Source: Ruminococcaceae bacterium UBA7135 (GTDB lineage Bacteria; Bacillota; Clostridia; Oscillospirales; Ruminococcaceae). From it: a stretch of DNA of 20,914 nucleotides. The position numbers were made by a program, and so were the translations under genes. The stretch is taken from contig DKXD01000158.1 of NCBI GenBank assembly GCA_002492075.1, forward strand, positions 4,564 through 25,477, written 5' to 3'. Numbering within the stretch: the stretch's first letter is position 1; every line of letters begins with the position of its first letter. Shown here piece after piece: positions 15,039 through 20,914 of this stretch. The notes under the pieces are model-generated. The model had not been told where the DNA came from and searched no databases. It saw only the letters and a list, made by a program, of their open reading frames with translations.

Positions 15039-17672
15039 TTATAATATTGCGTTCATGAGGCTTGCCGCAAAATGCTTTACCTCGATATTATCCGCTATTT
15101 CCCACAATCTTGATGTGCAGACAACGCCGCCGTCGCGGTACAGAAGCGCTAATCGCGACGCGCGCTCGGGGTTGTCTATCACCCAAACGTCGGGCGTTAT
15201 CTCCGTGCCGTCCAAATTTGCCGCGAAGCTGTGCGTTACGATATCATACCACACAGGCGAGGTATGAGCCTCGCACGGAAATCCGCGCAAGAGCTCGCTT
15301 TCCGTATTCGGAAGCAGTCCAAGAGTTCCCGCGGGAACGGGTTTTCCCATACTCTCCGATATGGACTTGAACATTCCGTAGCACCAAAAATCAGTGCAAT
15401 ATTCCCCTTTGAGGTCACCCTCCTCGGAGTACGGGATACACAACGCGCCGCCGCGCGGTTTATCGTGCACTATCGGGAGAGTTTTGCCGTTGTATGTTAT
15501 CTCGTTTTCCGTTATCTTAACGTCGATACGCGGATAGACGTACAGCGTATACTCGTTGAAATAACCGCCTGCGCGAAGCAGGAGCGTCACCGCCGCGGGC
15601 TTATCGCATCGAAGCGTGAACTTCGCGCTTTCGGCTCTCGTTATTCTGCCGTCCGTCCTTTCGAGCTTGCTTTTTCCCTCGGCAAGCTCCTCGCCGTTCA
15701 GCGTTACTCTCCACTCTATCTCGCGGATATCGACATTCGGCGCGGTGTTTGATATCAGCAAGCCGCAGGTTATCGGTTCGCCGCTTGTATATACGAACCT
15801 TGGAAGCTCCGCCAGCAGAACGGTGGACGCACAGAAGCGCCGCCACTCGCTCGGCTCTATCAATCCCTTGCTTTCCATGAACGCGTTCAAAATGCCGACA
15901 GAGGCTATTCCCTGCCCCGGGAAGTCCTGTATATCCAAAAGCTGAAAGCCCGCCATTTTTCCCGAACGGAGAACCGTCTCTATCTCACGGCGGTAACATT
16001 CAACCGAAAGCGCGCCGCTCGCCTTGAAAAAGCGCTCCGCGTAAGACAGCAAGCCCTTTTCCGCCGCCGTATCGCGGTACATCTCATAAGCGAAATGCCG
16101 CAAAGAGCCCGTGTAGCGCTCTATCTCCCCGTAATCTGGGTAGGTGTAATACTGACCTATCTCGTGCGAGACCACGGGAACGTTCGGTATCAAGAGCTCG
16201 CCGCCCTCGCTTTGCACTTTTTTCATCTCCGTGCCGTACTGTATCATTATCTCGCCGCCCGCCGAGCCGCCCGATGTCACCGATTCGTGAGCTATCATAG
16301 CATCGTAATTGTGAACGCTTTCGGGACGGGCGGTCTGAACGCGTCCCTGCGGAGCGTCGCACATCGCGTAGCTGCCGCGAATAAGACGCTCTCCGTCAAG
16401 GCGCACGCCGCTGAAAAAGTCGTCGTTTGGGAGAACGCACGGCACCCACTGAAAATTATTCGAGCCTTGCGTAAACAGTTTATCGGGAAAGCCGTGCTTA
16501 TACTCTCCGAGCAGAGAATCCAACGCCTCTCGGCTGCCCCAAAGCTCGTTGCCCATCGACATCATCACGAACGACGGATGCCGCCCGAACTCCCGCAATA
16601 TCCGAAAGCCCTCGGCTTTCAGAAACTCAAACTCGGCGTCGGGCTTATCGGGGATCGTTCCCCAAAACGGCAGCTCGGGCTGCAAGTATATCCCAAGCGC
16701 GTCCGCGGCGTCAAACGCTGCCTCAGGCGGACAACAAGTGTGAAAGCGGTAATGGTTTATCCCGTATTCCATCGCGGTCTTAAAAACGGAAAGCCAGCTT
16801 TCGATATCGGTCGGTGCGCAGCCCGTTCTCGGAAACACCATACCATCGTGCTTGCCGCGCAAAAACGTTTCACTGCCGTTTATTCTGAACTTCAAGCCGT
16901 CCGCTTTAAACTCTCGAAAGCCGAATTTCACAACGCGCGTATCTTCGCCTATCGCTATTTCTAAATTCAAAAGATCGGGGCTGAACTCGCTCCATTTCGG
17001 AACGCTGCCCGAAAGCGTGAGCGTACACTCAAAGCTTTCCGAAAACGCGGTCGTTTCTCTTGCGAACTCAAACTCATCGTTGTAAATCCTAAGGAGCGCC
17101 GTGCCGCTTTTCCCGCCGAGAATAGCCGAATTTACCGTCACCGTGTTTTTTGAAAGGTCGGACGTTATCCGAATGGCTTCGGGATAAGTATCGTAACTCA
17201 ACAGCGCAAGCTTTCCCGTTATACCGTTCCAATTCGTCTGAGTATCGGGGCTCGTCAGATGCCCGCCCTTGGTGGGATATTCGGTGTTGTCCACACGGAC
17301 GACAAGCTCGTGTTCGCCCTCCGAAAGCCCGTTTATCGCGTATCTGTGAGGCGCGGTAAGCGAGCAATACTCTCCGAGCTTTTCGCCGTCAACATAAACC
17401 GCAGTCTTGCGGGTGCGTTCAAGCAGCAGCGTCAGCTCCTTTTCCGACTGTTCGCGCGTTATCGCTATCTTTCGGCGAAACCACGCGTAACCCTCGAATC
17501 TATAGAGGTCGGTCAGATAACCGTTCGCCTTTTCCTCGTTTTGCTTGCCGAGACGCGCGTTAGAGGTCGTGTTCGGCAATATTATTTTATCGGGGAATGC
17601 TTTGGGCAGCGTCTCGAACTTGGTTTCATCAAGAAAAACGCTCCACTCTCCGCTGAGATCGGTGCAAGTCAT
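15039..17672 (-). CDS. GH2-family glycosidase (beta-galactosidase/beta-glucuronidase type)
   Basis: An 877-aa retaining exo-glycosidase of the LacZ superfamily. Order: jelly-roll sugar-binding domain (about 1-165, with YAWFRRKIAI and APHRYAINGLSEGEHELVVRVDN segments), immunoglobulin-like domain (about 165-265), TIM barrel (about 270-600) with LRGKHDGMVFPRTG and GINHYRFHTCCPPEAAFDAAD, then extra beta domains. The acid/base is Glu376 in MSMGNELWG and the nucleophile is Glu504 in VSHEIGQYY. Their 128-residue gap is wider than in LacZ (76) or human-type glucuronidases (about 90), which implies an inserted barrel loop. Several canonical LacZ segments are absent, so the sugar cannot be named. There is no signal peptide. 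Its AAAGGAGAG site overlaps the GH13 stop codon. A beta-galactosidase acting on galactosylated xyloglucan side chains would fit the neighbouring alpha-xylosidase, but that is inference. Confidence 0.85.
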   Translation of the reverse strand: MTCTDLSGEWSVFLDETKFETLPKAFPDKIILPNTTSNARLGKQNEEKANGYLTDLYRFEGYAWFRRKIAITREQSEKELTLLLERTRKTAVYVDGEKLGEYCSLTAPHRYAINGLSEGEHELVVRVDNTEYPTKGGHLTSPDTQTNWNGITGKLALLSYDTYPEAIRITSDLSKNTVTVNSAILGGKSGTALLRIYNDEFEFARETTAFSESFECTLTLSGSVPKWSEFSPDLLNLEIAIGEDTRVVKFGFREFKADGLKFRINGSETFLRGKHDGMVFPRTGCAPTDIESWLSVFKTAMEYGINHYRFHTCCPPEAAFDAADALGIYLQPELPFWGTIPDKPDAEFEFLKAEGFRILREFGRHPSFVMMSMGNELWGSREALDSLLGEYKHGFPDKLFTQGSNNFQWVPCVLPNDDFFSGVRLDGERLIRGSYAMCDAPQGRVQTARPESVHNYDAMIAHESVTSGGSAGGEIMIQYGTEMKKVQSEGGELLIPNVPVVSHEIGQYYTYPDYGEIERYTGSLRHFAYEMYRDTAAEKGLLSYAERFFKASGALSVECYRREIETVLRSGKMAGFQLLDIQDFPGQGIASVGILNAFMESKGLIEPSEWRRFCASTVLLAELPRFVYTSGEPITCGLLISNTAPNVDIREIEWRVTLNGEELAEGKSKLERTDGRITRAESAKFTLRCDKPAAVTLLLRAGGYFNEYTLYVYPRIDVKITENEITYNGKTLPIVHDKPRGGALCIPYSEEGDLKGEYCTDFWCYGMFKSISESMGKPVPAGTLGLLPNTESELLRGFPCEAHTSPVWYDIVTHSFAANLDGTEITPDVWVIDNPERASRLALLYRDGGVVCTSRLWEIADNIEVKHFAASLMNAIL

Positions 17673-17682
17673 GTTCTCTCCT

Positions 17683-19227
17683 TTAAATTATATAAAATCC
17701 CGCGGAACACGGTGGTACGCTGACCTTTTTGCCGTCCGAGCCCGCCGCTCCTCCGAACACGTAAGCAGTGCCCTTAAATGTTAATTCGCACGGAAACTCC
17801 GCCGCTTTGTCCGACGGATTTATTATAACGAGTATGCGCTCGCTCTCGGAGCTTCTTATGTACACCAACGGATAAGCGTTCTTTTCCGCATAAACGAATT
17901 CTATCTCGGAACGGTTGTGAAGCGCCGTGTGCTCCCGCCGTATCGCGATAAGCTGCTTTACTTCTTGATAAAGCGAGTTTTCGTCCGCTTGCTGATTTTG
18001 GACAGTCGGTCTATCGGGAGAAGCGTCCTGCGATATATACAGCTTTTCAGCGGGCGCGGTGCTGAATCCCGCGTTGGCAGAATCGTCCCACTGCATAGGC
18101 GAGCGCGAACCCGTTCTGCCGTAGCCGCCCTCAACAGACGTCAGCCCCTCGACATAGCGCATACCTATCTCGTCGCCGTAGTAAATAAACGGCGCGCCCG
18201 GCATTGACAGCAGAAACGCAAACGCTATCTTTAAATTATCACCGTGAACGTTCCTTGAAAGTCTGTCCATATCGTGATTTCCGGATGGTATGCAGATAAG
18301 CCCTTTTCTCTCGGATTTTTCATAGTTTTCCGTGTACTTTTTGACGAACTCCGAAACGTCGCCTTGTCCCGCGAAAAACGGATATTCGCAGCGGAACAGG
18401 TCGTTGTAGTGCGACGGGCCGAAATGCAGCAGAAAGTCCATATGAAATCCGCCTTGAAGCGATTTGTCGGGCTCGCCCCACTCGGAAACCATAGCGGCGT
18501 TCGGGAACTCTTTGTCGAGAAATTCGCGCACGTTTTGCCAGAGCTTTACTGTTCCCTTGCCGTCCTCATCGTTCTTGACGAGCGACCCCGCCATATCCAC
18601 GCGGAAGCCGTCACAGCCTGCGTTCAGCCAAAAACGCATAACGTCTTTCATCGCTTCGAGCGTCGCCCGAGCGCCCTCGCTGTCCGTTGACTGCTGCCAC
18701 TTTTTGTCAGGATCGGGCTTGTAAAAGCCGTAGTTCAGCGCAGGCTGGTGCGAAAAGAAATTCACCGCGCATGAGCCGTCACGATCGGAAATGCCGCGAA
18801 TACAGCCCATTGCCTCAGGGCTTTCCCAAATGCTGTCCGTCCACACATAGCGGTCGGTGAACTCATTGCGCTCCGCTTTCATCGACTGCTTGAACCACGG
18901 GTGCTCCACCGAGGTGTGCCCCGGAACAAGGTCTAAAAGTATGTGCATACCGCGCTTGTGAGCTTCGGAGAACAGTCGCTTTAAATCCTCGTTTGTGCCG
19001 TAGCGCGGCGCAGTCTCCAGATAATCCGAAACGTCATAGCCCGCGTCTCCGAACGGCGATTTAAAGCAAGGGTTCATCCAAATCGCCGTGCAGCCAAAGT
19101 CTTTTACATAATCCAGCTTTTCGATTATCCCGTTGAAATCACCTATGCCGTCACCGTTGGAATCCTTGAAGGACTGCGGGTATATTTCATAGAAAACCGC
19201 GTTGTCAAGCCATTTAGGAACATTCAT
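17683..19227 (-). CDS. GH13 alpha-amylase-family glycosidase
   Basis: A 514-aa alpha-glucan-active enzyme, first of the four glycosidases. DNAVFYEIYPQSFKDSNGDG opens the barrel as in oligo-1,6-glucosidase and alpha-glucosidase types. Conserved regions: I, DLVPGHTS (Asp99-His104; Gly where most members have Asn); II, GFRVDMAGS (nucleophile Asp211); III, VSEWGEP (acid/base Glu249); IV, PSGNHDMDR (Asp319). All three catalytic carboxylates are present. The C-terminal beta domain runs from about 425. There is no signal peptide. The frame is open ten codons further upstream, but ATG at 19227 follows AAAGGGGTGG and gives the family-like MNVPKWLDNAVFYEIYP, so that start is used. Its ATG overlaps the stop of the transketolase-derived leader frame (ATGA), suggesting coupling. 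Probable activity is alpha-glucosidase, with maltogenic or trehalose-related variants possible. Confidence 0.9.
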   Translation of the reverse strand: MNVPKWLDNAVFYEIYPQSFKDSNGDGIGDFNGIIEKLDYVKDFGCTAIWMNPCFKSPFGDAGYDVSDYLETAPRYGTNEDLKRLFSEAHKRGMHILLDLVPGHTSVEHPWFKQSMKAERNEFTDRYVWTDSIWESPEAMGCIRGISDRDGSCAVNFFSHQPALNYGFYKPDPDKKWQQSTDSEGARATLEAMKDVMRFWLNAGCDGFRVDMAGSLVKNDEDGKGTVKLWQNVREFLDKEFPNAAMVSEWGEPDKSLQGGFHMDFLLHFGPSHYNDLFRCEYPFFAGQGDVSEFVKKYTENYEKSERKGLICIPSGNHDMDRLSRNVHGDNLKIAFAFLLSMPGAPFIYYGDEIGMRYVEGLTSVEGGYGRTGSRSPMQWDDSANAGFSTAPAEKLYISQDASPDRPTVQNQQADENSLYQEVKQLIAIRREHTALHNRSEIEFVYAEKNAYPLVYIRSSESERILVIINPSDKAAEFPCELTFKGTAYVFGGAAGSDGKKVSVPPCSAGFYII

Positions 19228-19454
19228 AAAACCACCCCTTTCAACATTTTCAAACAACCTCGCGTACTATAAACGCCCTTTTCCAATGCTTGAAGACATA
19301 TGTTCATCTTCTTAAAGTACAGATATGTCAGCGCATCGCATATCGACAGCGAACCGCCCGGGTGTCCCGACTTCGCTGCGTGTACCGCGTCTATCACGCC
19401 CATGCGTGCCTTGCACGCCGTAATTTCGAGAACACGTTTCTCGTTTTTATCCAT
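19224..19454 (-). pseudogene. tktA: 5' fragment of transketolase N-terminal-subunit gene, now a leader frame
   Basis: From ATG 19454 (preceded by AAAGGTGATG) the frame encodes MDKNEKRVLEITACKARMG, then a segment with KSGHPGGSLSICDAL and TYLYFKKMNI. This is the recognisable start of the split bacterial transketolase N-terminal subunit, including the cofactor-site His31 in SGHPGG. Similarity stops after codon 52 (about 19299), where the family continues for over 200 more residues. A further 24 unrelated codons stay open to a TGA at 19224-19226 that overlaps the GH13 ATG as ATGA. No other transketolase sequence is visible. The fragment cannot be an enzyme. It may act as a translated leader for the glycosidase operon or be a scar of a deletion or insertion. 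The frame is also open back to an ATG at 19502. Confidence 0.85.
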
Positions 19455-19546
19455 AACATCACCTTTCAGTCTTTCGCCGAACTTCGGGTGTGTCCGCACC
19501 ATTTATGCTATACGGGCACATACCGTAGGTTCGTTGATTTGATGTT

Positions 19547-19575
19547 ATTGTAACCGAAAAGGATTCTTTTGTCAA
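19547..19575 (-). promoter_or_regulatory. Sigma-A promoter of the transketolase-fragment/glycosidase transcript
   Basis: On the minus strand TTGACA (19575-19570), a 17-bp spacer and TACAAT (19552-19547) form a near-consensus promoter. The expected start site is near 19540, leaving a leader of about 86 bases before ATG 19454. No other good promoter is seen before the four glycosidase genes, so it likely drives them all. Confidence 0.8.
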
Positions 19576-19578
19576 TAG

Positions 19579-19591
19579 ACTTTACTAAAGT
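19579..19591. promoter_or_regulatory. 13-bp palindrome next to the -35 box, candidate operator
   Basis: ACTTTACTAAAGT is a perfect inverted repeat with 6-bp arms and one central base, 3 bp upstream of the -35 hexamer. ROK-type regulators use AT-rich inverted repeats, and a ROK gene is next door, so this is a candidate binding site. Being upstream of -35 rather than over the promoter, it could also suit an activator. Confidence 0.45.
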
Positions 19592-19697
19592 TTTAAAAAA
19601 AGAAAAAATATTCTGCGATTTGTACAAATTCGGCGCGTGGAAGTTGTGAATTTTATTAAGTCCATTGATAAAATACCAACGCTTTGAGTGCACGAAA

Positions 19698-19728
19698 GAC
19701 GGCTCACCGCCGTTCGCGGAGAACCGTC
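19698..19728. repeat. 31-bp GC-rich imperfect palindrome (nested hairpin)
   Basis: An outer stem GACGG/CCGTC (19698-19702, 19724-19728) and an inner stem CCGC/GCGG (19707-19710, 19716-19719) are separated by a symmetric 4x4 internal loop (CTCA, AGAA). The central loop is CGTTC. It stands in an otherwise AT-rich gap. It lacks a T tract on either side, so it is not a simple terminator. It resembles a REP-like dispersed element (inference). Confidence 0.6.
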
Positions 19729-19772
19729 CGAAAACAAATGAAAACAAAAAAACTTTTAAACAGCCGCTGAAC

Positions 19773-19791
19773 AATTTACAATGTGTAAATT
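19773..19791. promoter_or_regulatory. 19-bp palindrome, possible regulator site
   Basis: AATTTACA and TGTAAATT are perfect 8-bp inverted arms around ATG. It lies downstream of the ROK gene and about 200 bp upstream of the glycosidase promoter. It could be a regulator binding site or part of a dispersed intergenic repeat. No function can be assigned from sequence alone. Confidence 0.4.
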
Positions 19792-19842
19792 AAAGATCCT
19801 CCCCGCAAGTCGAGAGTCACGCCATATACTTACAATCGCATT

Positions 19843-19866
19843 ATTAAAATAAAGCGGCGAATCCGC
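19843..19866 (-). terminator. Weak intrinsic terminator after the ROK gene
   Basis: On the minus strand GCGG-ATTCG-CCGC forms a 4-bp GC stem, followed by TTTATTTTAAT. It lies 27 bp after the ROK stop codon. The stem is short, so read-through into the glycosidase transcript is possible. Confidence 0.35.
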
Positions 19867-19893
19867 AGCCTTAACTGTCAACCGTAAACTGAA

Positions 19894-20914
19894 TCACAGT
19901 TCGTCAAGGAACTTTATTATATAGTACAGTGCCGCGCCCATGGGTATGGTGTGCTTGCGGCAGCGGCTGAGCTTTATGTAATCGGCGTCTTCCCCGAACG
20001 GATTCAGAGCGGTGAGGTATTCCTTAAGGCGCGGCAAATAGGGCTCGATGTACTCCGACATAAAGCCGCCGAGGACAACGTCGCAGTCCAGTACCATTCG
20101 GATATTGTTGATACCGATAGCAAGATGACGAAGGTAATTTTCCCAGCGCTGGATGTACTCAATGCTGCCGTTTCTCAAGCCTTGAAAGAACTCCTCCTCG
20201 GTAACTCCGATATCAGTGCTTATCCGTCCCACCGAACAGTACGCCTCAAGACAGCCCTGTCTGCCGCAGCTGCACCTCAAACCGCCCGGCTCAACGCAGA
20301 TGTGCCCGAACTCGCCGCTGCGGTGATTATCGCCATAATAGGGCACTCCGTTGCCGAATACCGCACCGCCTATGCCGTGCTCGAGCGAAAGGTAGGCAAC
20401 GTTCTTTATAGAGTCGCGCACGAACCACTCCGCGCCGCCGCCGCAGTTCGCGTCGTTTTCAATGTGGACGGGGTACGGGCACTCTTTTTCAAAACGATCG
20501 AACGAAACATTGCAGAGGTTGAGCGTCGGGGCGTACTCGAGCTTAGAACCGTCCTCCGATACCACGCCCGGCAAGGCTATTCCAACACCCAGCAGGCGCT
20601 CGCGGTCTATCTTGAACTCGTCAAGGAATTGCTCGATCTCCCTTTTGAGCAGATCAACGTAGTCCTCCAAGCTGTTGGAGCGTGGGAGGGATATCTTTTT
20701 ATAAGCGAGCTCGTTCATCTTCAGATCCACCTCGGAGATACGAAAGCTGTTGACGCTTATCGAAACTCCGAGCGCAAAGCGCGCCTGTGAGACTATGGAA
20801 AGTCCCTCCACCTTGCGTCCGCCCGTGGAGAGCTTTTCATCCGTCGTGCACACGAGCCCGAGCTCCATAAGCTCCGCGAGATTCTGATAGACCGTGGGCA
20901 GGCTGAGTCCCAGC
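19894..20914 (-). CDS. ROK-family transcriptional regulator (NagC/XylR type), 5' end outside the window
   Basis: A repressor with an N-terminal winged helix and a C-terminal sugar-kinase-like ROK domain. The frame is open through the right edge. The visible start LSLPTVYQNLAELMELGLV then STGGRK is the second half of a ROK winged helix, so the true start lies beyond 20914 and the ATG at 20868 is internal. The ROK domain shows GVGIALPGVV, ENDAN with the conserved Asp, LEHGIGGAVFGNG (phosphate and sugar loop), GEFGHI with the zinc-binding His, and CSCGRQGCLEAY, the ROK zinc Cys cluster. Visible length is 339 codons; full members are about 380-400 aa. It lies upstream of the glycosidase operon in the same direction. 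By analogy with XylR and NagC it probably senses a sugar and controls that operon. Confidence 0.92.
   Translation of the reverse strand, partial: LGLSLPTVYQNLAELMELGLVCTTDEKLSTGGRKVEGLSIVSQARFALGVSISVNSFRISEVDLKMNELAYKKISLPRSNSLEDYVDLLKREIEQFLDEFKIDRERLLGVGIALPGVVSEDGSKLEYAPTLNLCNVSFDRFEKECPYPVHIENDANCGGGAEWFVRDSIKNVAYLSLEHGIGGAVFGNGVPYYGDNHRSGEFGHICVEPGGLRCSCGRQGCLEAYCSVGRISTDIGVTEEEFFQGLRNGSIEYIQRWENYLRHLAIGINNIRMVLDCDVVLGGFMSEYIEPYLPRLKEYLTALNPFGEDADYIKLSRCRKHTIPMGAALYYIIKFLDEL

Larger units (their letters stand above)
19503..19893. other. 391-bp intergenic region between the ROK gene and the transketolase fragment
   Basis: This stretch holds no convincing gene. A 267-bp minus-strand frame (19508-19774) is open but has no recognisable protein features, overlaps the promoter and runs through a structured repeat. 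Contents from right to left: a weak terminator for the ROK gene, a palindrome AATTTACA-ATG-TGTAAATT (19773-19791), an A/T-rich tract, a GC-rich imperfect palindrome (19698-19728), a second A/T-rich tract, then the palindrome and promoter of the glycosidase transcript. Confidence 0.75.

Noticed and set aside
16095..16964. 289-codon plus-strand open frame opposite GH2
   Set aside because: Antisense shadow of the GH2 barrel, which carries both catalytic glutamates.
19228..19257. Upstream in-frame start of the GH13 gene giving ten extra residues (MFENVERGGF)
   Set aside because: Those codons include the ribosome binding site AAAGGGGTGG of the ATG at 19227 and do not resemble GH13 N termini.
19508..19774. 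88-codon minus-strand frame in the ROK-glycosidase gap
   Set aside because: No good ribosome binding site, overlaps promoter elements and a palindromic repeat, and the protein has no recognisable feature.
20868..20870. ATG (minus strand) as start of the ROK regulator
   Set aside because: The frame continues upstream to the window edge and encodes conserved winged-helix residues, so this Met is internal.

Overview
The window looks like a chromosomal segment of a strictly anaerobic Gram-positive gut or rumen bacterium of the class Clostridia, probably Oscillospirales and Ruminococcus-like. Reasons: a V/A-type ATPase operon of the Firmicutes kind, AGGAGG-type ribosome binding sites, consensus sigma-A promoters (TTGACA-17-TATAAT), BspA-like leucine-rich repeat surface proteins, and a cytoplasmic glycosidase operon with a ROK regulator. 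This placement is inference; no rRNA or other taxonomic marker is present.

Region 1 (1-7367, + strand): a V/A-type ATPase operon in the order I-K-F-E-A-B-D, ended by a strong intrinsic terminator. The stalk subunit C gene, needed for a working enzyme, is not between these genes; it may lie just upstream of the window. A 14-bp tandem repeat precedes ntpI. A short repeat with a possible internal promoter lies between F and E.

Region 2 (7366-11069): a small XRE repressor gene on the minus strand, divergent from two tandem secreted BspA-type leucine-rich repeat proteins on the plus strand. The 163-bp gap holds back-to-back promoters sharing one palindromic -35 region. Three copies of an AAAAGGTGT operator-like motif are placed so that each -10 box is preceded by one copy in the same register. 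This looks like an autoregulated switch for the surface-protein pair. The two proteins share a C-terminal module, including 94 identical bases, while their repeat regions have diverged.

Region 3 (11239-20914, minus strand): a four-gene glycosidase operon (GH13, GH2, YicI-type GH31 alpha-xylosidase, and an unassigned clan GH-A-like enzyme). Genes are packed 4-12 bp apart and end in a terminator at the last stop codon. None of the four proteins has a signal peptide, so they should act in the cytoplasm on imported oligosaccharides; no transporter gene is visible. The operon is preceded by a strong promoter and by the first ~52 codons of a transketolase N-terminal-subunit gene. That broken gene stays open for 24 more codons and ends in an ATGA overlap with the GH13 start, which marks a rearrangement junction. 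Upstream is a ROK-family repressor gene cut by the window edge, probably the regulator of the operon. A 12-bp inverted repeat lies just outside the two ends of the operon.

The most interesting items are the symmetric XRE switch, the transketolase-fragment leader of the glycosidase operon, the unassigned glycosidase, the mosaic surface-protein pair and the unusual ATPase proteolipid. No tRNA, rRNA, CRISPR array, transposase or phage gene was recognised.
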